Position numbers and translations under genes: made by a program
NCBI RefSeq assembly: GCF_032854445.1
Contig: NC_088305.1
Span: 1,619,001-1,683,000 of the forward strand
Length of the DNA stretch: 64,000 bases
Direction: 5' to 3'
Source of the DNA: Liolophura sinensis
Lineage: Eukaryota > Mollusca > Polyplacophora > Chitonida > Chitonidae
Shown here: positions 24,601 through 39,600 of the stretch, piece by piece
Position numbering within the stretch: the stretch's first letter is position 1
Layout: every line of letters begins with the position of its first letter
Notes under the pieces: model-generated
What the model saw: only the letters and a program-made list of their open reading frames with translations
Database searches by the model: none
What the model was told of the DNA's origin: nothing

Positions 24601-27600
24601 GCAGTCAGTTTATGGGTGGAGGCAACCAGAGTCCCCAGAGTAAAAAATTCACTGAAAGTACTGAATAACATCCCCAAAAGTGAGGTACAGGTATGCACGC
24701 CATATTGGGGGAAAACAGGTGGTCTTCAGTGAATGATAAATTGGGCAAATCTACCCACAAACGCCGTCCACTGCTTATTGTCATCAAGGTCTCACAAACA
24801 GCCAGAACAGGGCTATATATGGTCATCAAAGTCTTACAAACAGCCAGAACAGGGCTATATATGGTCATCAAGGTCTGACAAACAGCCAGAACAGGGCAAC
24901 ATATGGTCATCAAGGTCTGACAAACAGCTAGAACACGGCAACATATGGTCATCACGCTCTTACAAACAGCCAGAACAGGGGTATATATGGTCAAAACTAT
25001 GGTGCGTGTAAGTGATAGCTGTGACAGATTATAACAAAAGTTTATTTATCACTCCTATTAAAAGTCTTTGACAAATCAGTTTATTCTCATCAAGCATAAC
25101 CATAGCAACCATATATATACAGTATGAGCTGAGGTTTTTTCAAAACGTGTGAGAGTTATAAGTGGGTTCAGAAATCATTTCAGGATGTGAAATGTTGAAA
25201 ACTTGATGGAGATAAAAGTTCAATTCCTCCTGATTTATGTCCATTTGATTTTTGGAAAAGTCCTTCTGATGGCCATTAAGTAGACTACTGCCAACGGAAG
25301 TCCTTCTGACGGCCCTTACATAGACCACTGCCAACGGATGGACATACAGTACCTGTACATGGGCCATGTAGTCTGAGTGTACGGGGTTCCAGTGTTCACC
25401 CTGTTCATTCAATGTGATTTGTGCTACTCATCAGAGGCACACAACCTCACTGGTCAAGCCACTGACAAACGCTTTAATCATCTAAACCAGCGATCGCCTC
25501 ATTTCCCTTTAAAAGGTTAGGAGTAAATGTATATACATGTGATAATAAATATTATATATATAATTGTATCCTACTTCATCTTCATGACCACTTCGACTAT
25601 TAAAGTGTGATCCAAAATACGTCTTCCGAAATTTACTTGTACTGAAATTACAATCCAAATCCATCCAATTTTAACTCACACCTTTCCTTATTAGGCACGT
25701 TAAACACCGCATCCCAATTTTTGTACAGTTTTAGATTTAAAAAAAAAAACAAAAAAAAAACAAAAGGCAGATGAAAAATTAGAGATATAGTGAGCAGAAC
25801 TTCTTGTTGGTTTCCTACAAAACGGAAAGGTGGCTGAAAGGTCAGCCAGCTTCAATTATGTGTCTTTCATCACAGTCCTTTGCTTGTCTGCTGGGTCTTC
25901 ACCTCGAAACCTGCTTTTTTTAAAAATCACGTTCTCAATTTCCATAGCAACCACAAACTCCGGAAGGGAGAACAGCAGAGGTGTCATTCAATCTAGGCGC
26001 AGAGAAAAAAACATAAACAAGCCCCTAAAAACAGCAGCATCAGTTTTGTACATGTGCTGGCAGCTAGGTATAGCCTTTCTCATTTACAAAACCATTGAGA
26101 GTTTCCACTTTTTCACCAGGTTATCCTTTTCACACTCGACCAGGCTGAACGGGTTTTGTTGGCTTAAGCGCGATATTTATTCAGGTTCATGTCTGTTGAC
26201 CGCGGTCTTTTATTCAGCGGCTGCGCCTAGAGCTCCGAACATAAGATCCATATCGCTGACGCTGAAGACGCAGACGCACATCAGTCAGCAAATTACATTT
26301 TTATGTCACTAAGCTATCACAAAGAAAACATGGTAGATTAGAAAACCATCCCTCAAACCAAGCCTGGAATGGATTCTTCTATGTGTCTGGAGCAAACGAG
26401 GCCGTGATTAATTTTGCTATAAGCGGGATCATATAATGTTCTCACCTCAACAGGAAACTATCGTAAGAAATATGAAAGGTTGACACCTGGATATCAATTA
26501 CATATCAGAATTTAGATGTGAATTGAATACATGATTAATGTTGTAAAGGCTCATGGGGGTTATATCGGCCTGCGCTTAGGACATTGTAATGTTCTGTACT
26601 ATGTAGGATTTAGGGAACAGATCACTAGCAGGCTTAATCTTTAGAGTTTTCTGTAGGAAGAAAAATGAAAATTATTAAATTATGTTGTCATTGCTTTCAA
26701 TCAGAAAGCCAAAGCACTTAAGCTAAATTAACAAACATGCAAGTACATGTATGAAGTGGGGGGGGAGGGGGGGGAGTTGGTTTGCATGCTAGCACAGAGC
26801 AATGACTTGCTGAGCCTCTGTATGAAGGGAACATGTTGATATAACTGTGTGACTGACTGCTTGATTGACTGATTGGTTGATGATCTGTGCTTCAACCTTT
26901 TGACTTATTAAAGGCAAATGCCACTCTAGAATGGAGTAAATATCAGATGAAAGATCATTAATAACTGTTCAGGAAAATAGCTGGGTTTACGAAGTAGATG
27001 TATTACAATTTTTCTAACGGAGTAAAATTGTGTGAGAAGATCAGTTTCCACAGTAGTCAGTTGTGACCCAGAAAGGGTCAAGTACGTCACATCTCTTCTC
27101 TTTGCCTAAAATAATTTGTTTCAAAGTCAAATCAGCGAATTCATTCATAGAATTCAGACCCCTAGCCAGGATTTATGAAAGGCACAGGGGATGAGTGTAC
27201 TAGCCATAATAGCTGGGGGTCTGAGGTTAAGGTGTGTAAGGTGTCTGATGTGTCTAGGTTAAAGAAATTGTAAAATAAATCCAACTATTTCCCTGGGCAG
27301 TTTTTAAGGGTCTTTCCTCTGATACATACATCATTTTAGTGTTTTCTTTACCTTTAAGACTATGTTAAAGTGTGAGTTTTGTGGGTTTGAAAGAAAGAGT
27401 ATTTTATTTCACCGGCTGACATCTAAAGCAGAATCCCTAGAGGTTAGCTTTGTGTCTGCTAATTACCATGGTGCACATTGAGGCTGGATACAACTATTTG
27501 GGCTAACTGGGTTTGAAAGGCCTTTTGTTTTACATGACGGCCATTCAGTATTCAGCAGGGCTAGATAGCTTTACAAATTTGTTATCTTGACACTATTCAG

Positions 27601-30600
27601 AAATACAACTACAAGTACACTGGGCAGTATTGGATCCAAAATTTGAGTGAAAACAGTGCACTTTTAGATCCACACAAATGCCACTGAGTATGAATTTTGG
27701 GACTGAAACTTCGTATCTTCCACACAAACCTCGAAACCCATTTCAGAGACTGGCTAAACTGTGAGAATCAGTCAAAATGTGCAATTTAATCATGGATGAA
27801 ATGTTCGCTCATTTACTGTAGTTTAGAATAATAACTGGCTGTCGACCTTCTGATCTGGAGTAATATCAGGTTTGGACCACTTCAGTTATAACTGACATGT
27901 ACTTAGGCTACTACTGGATTACCACATGCTACCATTGCAGCCAGGCTGTCTGTTAGTCAGATCAATGGCTATAACAGGCTTGTGCTGAGGTGACAGCTAT
28001 GAGAAATGACCCAAAATTCCTCCATGACAAAGGTGCAAATTTCACCCGTCATTCTGTGAGATCTATTGATCTTAGAAGATATTGTGAGGTTTATCTGAAA
28101 GGTAGGTTCAAATCTTACGCCATCAGAAATAACATCTTGTGACATTTATTTATGTCTAAAAATGAACGTTTGGGGGCGAAACTTTAGGTCATTTACTGTA
28201 AGTGCACTAGAGCTGGGGGGACCTGGATGTTCTCACAGTTCCCCTGTCCAGTATGGTAGATGATCCCCTCGTGTCTGCTGGGATTAGATGAGTCATCCAT
28301 TGATCCACACAATATAAACATACACTGTATTGTATAGTTGTTAGCTGCTAAACTCCAGGTACCCTCCAAAGATACTGTCCTCACTTTAACGTTATGCTCT
28401 TTGGAATAACACTGCCACAGCATTTCCAAAAAAGATGGGCTGCAAAGAGCTGTTGTCTTCTTCACGTGGCCAGACACCTTGGATAATTTCAATATTCAAC
28501 CCAATTGCCACTGCTATATGTACCTGTTCTGGGGACGATTCCACACGGACATTTCTGGTTTAAGCCAAAATTTTTAAATGTGATATTAGAGCTTACTTTG
28601 GGGAGGCATGAATTAAAATTATGACTGTCATTTAAATGTGATCAGAGGACAAATGAGTATAAATTTCATTTTCCAGTACCGAACACTAAATGTAGTGGAG
28701 CAGGTTTCGAAATTTTGACTTAAGTCAGAAAAAGCTTTGCGCAATCGGCCCCAGTTCAAAATTTTGACGTTATCTAATAATTCATTTATTACAAAAAACC
28801 TTAATTAGGTAGTCTATATGAACAGATCAAGCCTCCTGCAGGTAAAAATGCAACTAAAGTAACTGTAGTTTAATGAGAAGAATCAGATTATTAAATGTCA
28901 TATAATACAAAAATACCTGCATTAAATCAACTAAAATGGCTTCCAAATGGCTTCCATTGATTAGATCTTGGTGCGGTTCTAGTTACAACTGTACAATGAT
29001 TGTTATTAGGTTTTGGAATTTTTGGGGGGTTCACAAAATAACCAAGACGTTTTCAGCACAGAGAGAACATGGTGTGTATCTATGCAGGCACATGTGATGT
29101 AGATGAGTGCTGTGAAATTTCCTAGACAGGGTCACTCAGTCTTTAACACTGTAGCTATAAGCCCTCAAAATGTGGGATATGAATTACTATAGTATCAAAG
29201 TCTCTCTTTCTTCTCACAACTCGTGGTGTATCATTGTTCAAAGATCCCCGGAGTGTCCGGCCATACTCAGCTATGACAAATAGACCCAGCGTCCGTCTGG
29301 AAACATTGGCCTCGCTAATGGTGATAATTTCATCGAATTCCGGCGAGACAAGATTACAGCTAGCCGAATCGATACTGTAATGCATCATGATTTCCTGTCT
29401 AGATACAGTCAGTCCCACGGTGTTCATCGCTCTCTTCAAATCAAGCTGCCAGTATCGATGCACAGCCTGCCGAGCACATGCGACTTTTTTCTTTCACAAA
29501 AAAAAAATTTAAAATGAAGATGTTTTTGTTTATTGATTTTTTAATCAGATCACTGGAAAGGTTTATTTCTTTTTCTTCGAGGGTTTTCCCATTGTCAGTT
29601 AATAAATAATTTCTCCAAAATCAATAACAGCTAGAATGTGTTCAGAATGATAAACAGTCAACACTGTCAGCAGGTTTTTTTAACTGAGCAGAAATGAAGT
29701 ATTGTTTTTCTAGGGTTAGACAGTGCCGAATGCCCTGGGGTAACATCGTACATAGCTTACAGCTACATGTATTCAACGGGTTCTACAAAAAACATGGATT
29801 TACTGATTTGACTGCATGAAGTTGGGTGCAATGAACAATACGTTTCCTTTGACGTCAACTCTCTAATACACTGATATGTTAAGCCAGATAGATGAAAGTC
29901 TTCAGCACCACTGCATATATTAGTTGAACACACACTTTAACGACCTGTACATGTTATGTTGAGTCCAGGTAACAGTGATGCGAAGCCCTGATGTTAGCAA
30001 CTGCAAATCAACGCGAAAAAATGACTAGAATATCCTGAATCTGTGCAAACCCCGGACAGACGCTTTTTATATATTATATATTTATCTCACTACGATGTTC
30101 AGTTAGAACTTTTTTAAAACAAGAAGCAAAATGGGCTCTAATTCTGTCTCTATGTGCCCTAGGGCTAGCTATTCCCATATTGCACCCTATCCACTCATTG
30201 TGGACTTCTGTTGGAATGAATGAATATTTAGCTTCCAAACAGTGTACCCCAAAAAGCTAACCATAGAATACATTCACTTAACAAAAAATCTCGAAAAATA
30301 AATAACCTAACATTTTTCCCGTGACATTGCACATCTTGCATGATTCTGAGAGATCTACCGATCTTTAATTGACAGATATTTTGAGGTTTGTATGGAAGGT
30401 AGAACGGTCTCCTAGCTACATGTATTGGAAATATGTATTAGCACCAACAGTTATATTTTATGACATTTCTTTGATTCTTACGTCATACTTAACAAGTTTT
30501 CAGTCATGTGCCGCCACTGTGTATCATACCGAAGACACCAGGCATGATGCCCCACACAGTCACATTATACTGACACTGGGCCAACCAGTCCTGTTTCCAT

Positions 30601-33600
30601 GCTCTATCTACCAAATGAGGCAGCAACAAATACAGTGTTTAAATTCTGTGATGTGACCCGACCCGGATTTGAACACGGAGTCCCCCGATTTGGAGGCAGA
30701 GGATTTAACCATTAAGCCAACAGAGAGGTCAGATATAAGATCTGAACTAGGCCTGAAATGTGTAATAAAGTACTACTCACCCCCTCATCTCCTCCCAGCA
30801 GAGGCTGTATAATGTACGTCTCATTGTGAAGCTGTATGATACCCCTGCCAAGGAGAAGCAACAGAAATATAATGCTCAATGCACTTCTCAGTTTACTCAA
30901 TGACAATACATGTAGGCACAGTTGTGGAATTAATATGGCTAACCACGCACTAACAATCTTGGCAGTAAATCTGCAATTTCACGGCACAATTGTTTTATAT
31001 CCTCATAATTAATACAATTTTTATGACAGGACTTAAAGGTCCCACCAATTTAAGTTTTTGTCTGAAGGGCAGAGTAAATTTTTGTCGACTAAAATAAACA
31101 CTTCAAAATTGTTTGATTTATGGGAAATATGAAGGGTCCCAGCAAATTTTTCCTGTTGAAGACATATGTACACGACAGGAAAGCTTTGAAAAACAGGAAA
31201 AATACAGATATCAAGATGGAACAAAATAAAATGGTGGACATACAGCTTTATTCTTATTCCATTTATGCATTTTCTTTTTGGTTGGCTCTCTCGTAAAACA
31301 CAGAGCACTATTGGTGATGCCTTACTTAGATTGTATTTGTGCCAACATCTTGCAGTTTATCACAAATATTTGTCTTCAATGATTCATCGGGCCTGCACTT
31401 CAACATGTACATGTAGCTCTTGACTCATTTCAATCTATTTCAACAGGCTTCAAACAATTATGAAAAGTTGTTGGAGAAACCTTTGTGCAAACTTTTCATT
31501 TTCATTATTTGTTTTAATCACAGCAAAATCAGATGCTACTGTCACATGTATATTCCAATCTTTTCACAGGAATACAAGTACTGTGACAGTCACATGTGTA
31601 TTCCAATCTTTTCACAGGAATACAAGTACTGTGACAGTCACAAGTGTATTCCAATCTTTTCACAGGAATACAAGTACTGTGACAGTCACATGGGTATTCC
31701 AATCTTTTCACAGGAATACAAGTACTGTGACAGTCACATGGGTATTCCAATCTTTTCACAGGAATACAAGTACTGTGACAGTCACATATATATTTCAATC
31801 TTTTCACAGGAATACAAGTACTGTGACAGTCACATGTGTATTCCAATCTTTTCACAGGAATACAAGTACTGTGACAGTCACATGTATATTCCAATCTTTT
31901 CACAGGAATACAAGTACTGTGACAGTGTACAACCTTTAGAAAGTGCACCCACTACACACTACATGTAGGTTGTTGTAAGGAATGAAACCAATCCTCGAAT
32001 AGCTCACGCCCCTCGGCCATGAATTCCCAAACACCACCATTCACAGGGACATCTGCTGTACTCAACTCTCCCTATACACTCAATACTATCCTTCTCACTG
32101 CTCTGATTTATGAATATTTCCGAGCCAAATATCCTGTGTCCTTATAAAGTCAGCCAGTCGCGCGTTATTTTATTCAACGCACACTTGTCATAACAAATAC
32201 TGTACATGATGTGTTATTATGGTTAAGAGAGGTCTTCTCCTTTCAGCGCAGGTAACCACACGTGAAATTAGGGGGAAAAGGTGTGATAGATTATTCCAGT
32301 AATCTGTTAGCAGTGAGGACTGACAACCATGGCTTTAGCGTTGTGAGTGATACCCTAACTCAGACAGATCCAATGGTTACCTGTCAGGTGAACATCAAAG
32401 ACCCTACACCTGTCATGTGTACTATATATTAAGGAGGGCTACAGACTGTTGTACCTGGAGACGGCTATATCGATCATTTACTAGTATACTAGTTCATTAT
32501 ACACGTAAGTAACAGTAAACTTTTGACCAATTTGACACCCTGAGTGACGTGTACATGTGCCTGTTACCCACTCTACAAGTGTTTCAAGTATTAAATTAAT
32601 AAGCTGTCTGAAGGTCAGCACACAAACTTAACAGTCAAAACTGTTGTCCCCAAAATGTGAGCTTTAAGACATTAACACACCAGTGTCTTTAACAATGCTG
32701 CTACAGTGCTGCAAACCTCAAGTTTTAAAACCCAAGTTTCTAAGACTTTACAATATCCCAAATACATGTAGCAGAAAAACACATTCCGCCCTCTTTAAAG
32801 ACAAAATAGATGAAAGCCCATTTAAAAGCGGCACACGTCAACAAAAATAGTTGGATTTATTTTATTTTCTTAAATTTTTCTGAACACAGAAGAATGCATT
32901 CGGAATTTTGAATTCTACAGTGACCATTTCTGACCATATTGGGACCACGGACGTCAGGGAGCAGGTTTTTGAGACACACATGTACACTGCTTGATTTCAT
33001 CATTCTAAATCCACAAAAATGTAAATATATAAACGCACTGGCTGAATGGACAGTGGAACGAACTGTATCAAGGGAAATATTTGGATGTGACATCACTGAT
33101 AGCCTAGGGTCACTATCCACTTTCTCATGTAGAATGTGTTTGAGAAGCAGGGTAATATACGGAGGTATGAATTATTATCAGTGAGGCCACAACTGACAAC
33201 GTTAAAGCTCTCACAAAAGCACTACTTGGCTCCTACATGCACAGCAGCAGTATTTCAGCTGTCTTTAGCCTAATTTCACAGAATCTAGTTATAAGTGTGA
33301 GTATGAATAAATACCAAAGAATCCAGACATTTTAAATGTAAAAGAGAGTTTTCAAGATACATACACATCATGTGTCCTTCACGCATAGAGATACATGTGC
33401 ACAGGTTCACAAATGAATACCCTAATTGTTCTCACGTAGGGTTCACAAATGAATACCCTAATTCTTCTCATGTAGGGTTCACAAATGAATACCCAAATTC
33501 TTCTCACGTACATGTGGGTTTCACAAATGAATACCTTCTCATGTAGGGTTCACAAATGAATACCCTAATTCTTCTCATGTAGGGTTCACAAATGAATACC

Positions 33601-36600
33601 CTAATTGTTCTCATGTAGGGTTCACAAATGAATGCCCTAATTGTTCTCACATACATGTAGGCTTCACAAATGAATATCTCAAATTTGGGACAGATATTAG
33701 CAGTGTTGAAAGTAGAATATTACATTTCTTTACCAGCCTTTTGGAAAAGTAAAGACATGAGTATATTGTTCATTGGATGGTCTACCCATGTGAGAAAAAA
33801 ATAGCTTGAATTACATACATATTTGTTATGATAAGCAAACCAGGGTGTCCCAAAATTTAGAAGAAATAGGTTAATATATATATATTTATTTATTTGAATT
33901 CTTCACTCCACTCAAGAATTGTTCAGTATACATGGCCACTAGTTTTATGGGAAGGGGATATGAGTGGTGACCTTTGGTTAGCCACGTGATATATACATTA
34001 TATGCCATACTGGGGGAAGACAGGTGGTTTCTAGTGAACTTCATGCAAGACCACACGAATGAGCTTCACTGACTGGTTACTGCCACTAGCATGGAAAATT
34101 TCCTGTCCAAGTATGGGGGGGCTGGGCGGGGGATTATTTGTAATGCCATTTTTCCTTCTGTAAAGATCCTGTGCAGTACACTGAAGTTGCCTCAGAATGG
34201 TCAGGTTACTACACTTGAAAAACTAACAGCACCTTCTAATGAACTTGGAAAACAAACAGTACCTTCCAATGAACTTGGAAAACTGACAGTACCTTCCAAT
34301 GAACTTGAAAAACTAACAGCACCTTCCAATGAACTTGGAAAACTGACAGTACCTTCTGATGAACTTGGAAAACTAACAGCACCTTCCAATGAACTTGGAA
34401 AACAAACAGCACCTTCCAATGAACTTGGAAAACTGACAGTACCTTCCAATGAACTTGGAAAACTAACAGCACCTTCCAATGAACTTGGAATACAAACAGT
34501 ATCTTCCAACGAACTTGGAAAACTGACGGTACCTTCCAATGAACTTGGAAAACTAACAGCACCTTCTAATGAACTTGGAAAACTAACAGTACCTTCCAAC
34601 GAACTTGGAAAACTAACAGGACCTTCCAATGAACTTGGAAAACTAACAGTACCTTCCAATAAACTTGGAAAACTAACGGTACTATTTCGAATAATAACCA
34701 ACTGTGATAGAATCAAATACATGTACATACACAGCTTTATGTACATATGTGTACATACATGGACTGGGGCATGGTTTTGTCCAAGATATGTCTCTTGCCA
34801 CCTCGCAATTGAAGGAATTAGCACCATAAACAATCAACCAGGACCTGCTCAAATTGTTACTTTAACTGTTCCTTTCCAGACATACCTGATTCCATTACAC
34901 GTGCTCACGGCCACAGCCGACCAATCGTCTTTCTTCACAGTGCCATGATAGTAGCAATGCTCCACAGTCTAAAACGAGGAGATCAAAGAAAATATAATCA
35001 CTCATCATACAGATTAGTCATCAATTGTATCTTAATGACAAATTCTATATTGACTAATACCACTAAACAGAATATACAAGCTTCCAACAAAACTGAAATT
35101 GAACTAAAACTGTTCAATACACGAAAAAGGTAAAGACTTGTCAAGGTGTGAAGGAATGTAAATGGATAATGTGACATCATTAATAATGTGACATCATTAA
35201 TAATGTGACATCATTAATAACATGACCTTACCACTGAAAGTGATAAAATTCTACAAAATTACATTCACTACAGTCAGGGACAACTTCAATTAAATCTAGA
35301 GTGAGAGAGTGTTTGGGGTTTAACTTCGTGTTTAACAACTTTTCAGTCATATGACGACGAATGAATCCTTAGAGTGCATGTAATGTGCCTCCTTGTAGCA
35401 GGACAGATTTCCACCCCTCTTTTATCTAGTGCTGCTTCACTGAGATGCCTTACCATAGGCAAGTAAGGCACCCGCTCAAGCCATTATACTGATACGGGTC
35501 AACCTGTCGTTGCACTATCCCCTTAATGCTGAACGCCAAGCGAGGAAGTTATAACTTCAAGGTCTTAGGCATGACTCAATCCAGGATTGACCCTGGATCT
35601 ACCGCTCCCGAAGAGGACACTCTACCAACTGTGCTATTGGGGCCAGTCAATTAAATCTAGGCCAAAGCAGATTTCTTCAACTAACATTCAAGGACATTGA
35701 ATAAACATTTAAACAACAGGCAAGACAAACAGGTCTTACAAAAGGTAAATGATAAATTCCCTTAGACTCAAGCCTTACCTGTGATATAACCTGCTGGTTG
35801 TGATCGATGTAGTGTTTAATCATGATACCAGACGACAACAGGGCTCTGAAAATACAGGTAGATCAAATGCATTAACAAACAGACATAGACAGATCACTAC
35901 ACAATTTGCATAAATCTGAAGATACTCAACCTTTCTGACTTAAATGGCTGTCATTTAGACACAATCACAAACAATAACAACATTAATCTGTTTTTGTTTT
36001 TTTTTTGAAAAAATGTTCCACAGAAAGTAACAGTTCTGAAAAACTAAGAAAATGAACACTTTCTTACACACACATAAAGGTATTGTTTATTACATGTACA
36101 TTGTTCCTCCACCAATCAAGCTTTGTATTTGCCTGCATTCATGTAGGTCTGTCTGTCTGTCTGTAACCTTACAGAAAAAGACAATCATAAAACTGAATGA
36201 AATTTCATGCAGAGCTTGATCTTAGGCCAAACATAATTTCTTAAATGAGTCTTGACCATCCACACCTTGGACAGAAACACAGAGCAGAGTAATGCCCCCT
36301 GTCTGTAGTGTGGGAACTTGTAATCCAATAACTGGGCCCAGTTGTTTCTGATGTGTATTAGCATTTAAGCAGGTATCAACTTCAGTGCCATTAGCATTGT
36401 TTTATGTTAAGACTGGTACCTAGATTTGAGACTGAAACCTTAATTTTCAATACACTTTTGAACAACTGCCTCGAGGACCCTTATTTCCTACTCTGTTCTC
36501 ACAGGGTTCAGTACTGTTTACTGCCATTGCTCATCTTCCTCTATTTCACTGGCTGAGGTATTCCATATATTTTGTCAAAAATGTATGTACCTCAGATTTC

Positions 36601-39600
36601 TATGTTTGAAATCTACCGTAAATGCGCAAAAGGGCAAAGAGAGATTTGAATCAGACCCAGATCCTTATCCAGAGCATATCCTTGAAACACCCAGTCCTAT
36701 CACAGAATCCTAGTTAATAACATGCAATCTTTCTCTAGTGAATTGGGGTGTTTACAACCTAGAGGAAACTGGGATGTTAACAACCTAGAGGAAACTGGGG
36801 TGTTTACAACCTAGAATTCCTCTCTCTATCTCTCTCTCCATGTAAAGTGTTATAATAACAGCTGCCAGTGGCCTAGCTTCTGGACATCGGAAGAATATAA
36901 ACAGAGTTTAAATGTGGGAGCTTTGAACTGCTGTGAGCATTAAACTGACACAGGGGGAATGGGCCAAGGAGAACAACTTTGACCTGGCCATTAACTCAAT
37001 TATGCCACAGTAAATTATCTACTGAAATGTGTTTAACTTGAGTTAATGTTCTGCTACAAGTAAATAGGCAGAAAACTGGTCAGGTTACACAATTCAACTG
37101 GGGTCTTCTCTGTCTGAGTTTTCAGGATCAAAGGCATGCTAATGAGCATTAAACTGACATATCTGTGATTAATGATGGGTTTGGTGGACAGGCAAGCCAG
37201 ATAAACAGATCTCTCAATCAGGGATGCTGGAGATACTGAGTAAACCACGGATCAAGCTACTTCTCTATGTACAGTCAAGCTCAATAACTCATGAGTTAAG
37301 CACTTAATCTTAGTTAATTTTTACAAAGCTCTCCTAACAAAGTACATGTTCAACTTTCATCGTGTATTGTCTTCAAACACCACTTGTCACCAGTCTTATC
37401 ATTACTGAATGAATCATATATATTAATTTGCACAATTGACATGGACATTTTTTACACATGTATCTACAAGAGAGATACACGTAAGCATTATGTCCCACTG
37501 CCAAAATTATTTATTTATTTATTTCATTTTTTGTTTTACGCCGTACTCAAGAATATTTCACTTATACAGGAGCAGCCAGCATAAGGGTGGGAAGCAACCA
37601 GACAGAGCCTGGTGGAAACCCACGACCATCAGCAGGTTGCTGAAAGACCTTTCCACCTACCGTCAAAGAAGAAGCCAGCAGGAGCTAGACTTAAACTCAC
37701 AGCGACCCTGCCAAAAATCATATTGTACTACATGTATGTGCCTACAAACTCAACTACTAAGGCAACATCTGCATTGTCAAGGGTATACATGTACATGTAT
37801 CTCTGCCTCTGCACAAAGATGCTGGCATGTTTTTGTCTGATCTAGAGAGGGGAGGCCTGAGGGTGATAATTAAGTCTTTAGGGGCTGTGTCAATAGCAGT
37901 CTTGTCAGTCTGACATCCCCCAGATGGTGTGGGCTGATAAGGCCAATATGCCCAGATCTCACCCCAGTTATAGGGTAGAAGCCTAGCTGCAGAAGACAGA
38001 GCTTGCACATCCCAGCCACTGTCTAGAGTTAAGGGTACCCCTCTATGTATGGGTACCACTGAAGAGAACAAGCCCAAATTTGCCAAGAGCTGAGGAATCC
38101 CACGAATATATAATGACATACAGAGTTTCGTGTGGTCTTGCATACAGGACCTTCATAGTAAGAAAACATGTTGGTGTGGAGGTTTATATCCATCTATATA
38201 CTGGTAATTTGTTTCTTGAAGACTCGCCCAGACAATCATTGGATGAACCAACAAAGTATAATTTCCATCAGTTTTAGCATAACAATAATGAATTCTAAAA
38301 ATGATACTTAATTCTTTTTTTTTTAAATTAAATTTTAGGCAAAATATTGTTTTCAAATTTTTAGCAAAAGATTTTTCCTAACTTTTTTTTAAACAATATT
38401 ACGAGTTCTGTGGATATATATATAACGGTATTTACTCGTTAGAGATAGACACTGATAGAAAATCCATCCTGTGCAGAGAATATGTAATTCATTTTTTCTC
38501 CTGCTGGACGATTCCCTTGAGCAGTAGAACAAGTTTATTATACATCCACATGCAGCCTCTTTGGCGACTCCGCAGAATAATGAGGTTTTGTATTACAGAG
38601 AACTATCCCTGCAACAGCTTCCTCAATAAGCCTGGAAATAGTGCTAGAAAGTCACAAATACAGTGGGGAATACTGGGTCATCTATTCTGCGCATATTCCA
38701 TGAGCAATGCTTATAGTTAAGAGCTTATTATGTGATAAACTGAAGTGTATTAATCGCTTCTGCCGTTCAGAGTGTACAGTAGCTGCGCATAAATAATAAA
38801 TGGTCTAACACATTTCATGGATGAATTCAGGACTTACTGTACATGTAAATCACTTCACATTCAGCCCCAAAGTGTGCGTATTTCTATGCAAATAAACATC
38901 ATAAAACAGTGGAACTTCATCCTACCTTTCAAACAAATCTCAAAAACCTTTCCCTTACAGATCAATAGAGTCTGGTAATATGTGCAACTTAGTCATGGAC
39001 AAAATGCTCATTTATGGTATATCATGTATACGCAAGCCAGAAAATGGAGACATCCAGTTCTTGCCTTGCATGTCCATATATGTACTGGCTTCCAGACTGA
39101 ATGCAGTTATCTGGCACTCCTTGTGGCATCCCAAATGATTTCAGCCATGTAATTAAAGCACCGTTTCCGCACAGCGTTTCCACAAGAACTAGTGATCTGA
39201 CTGAGTGGACTTCTGCTGAATTGCGAAATTATAAATCTGTCTGGGCACAAGGACAGAATTTGAGGCCAATGACGTAACCTGCAGGTTGGAATCAGGAATT
39301 TCGCCCACCCCTTTCTATACGATAAATGGTTACAGAATTATGGAATAGTCCTAATGAAATGCCCCGGGGCATCCATTACAAGGCTATTGTGTGCTCCTGT
39401 ACTCAGCCTCGGTGACCCAATGAAACCCATGGAACCAGGCAAATTTGTCGGTGTAGATGAATCATGCCTCCTGTCCTCATCACAGCCTCTGTGGGTCGGT
39501 GGATTCAGGACAGAGGCTGATGGTGTGCCAGACAGTTTGGGCAATAAGAGAGGGCAAAGAAACCTTTAACAAGCTGAGGGGGAAATCAGCCAGATGATGG

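Noticed and set aside
25830-26312. 160-codon plus-strand frame as a gene
   Set aside because: No recognisable domain, composition like random translation, antisense to the gene, no clear splice sites.
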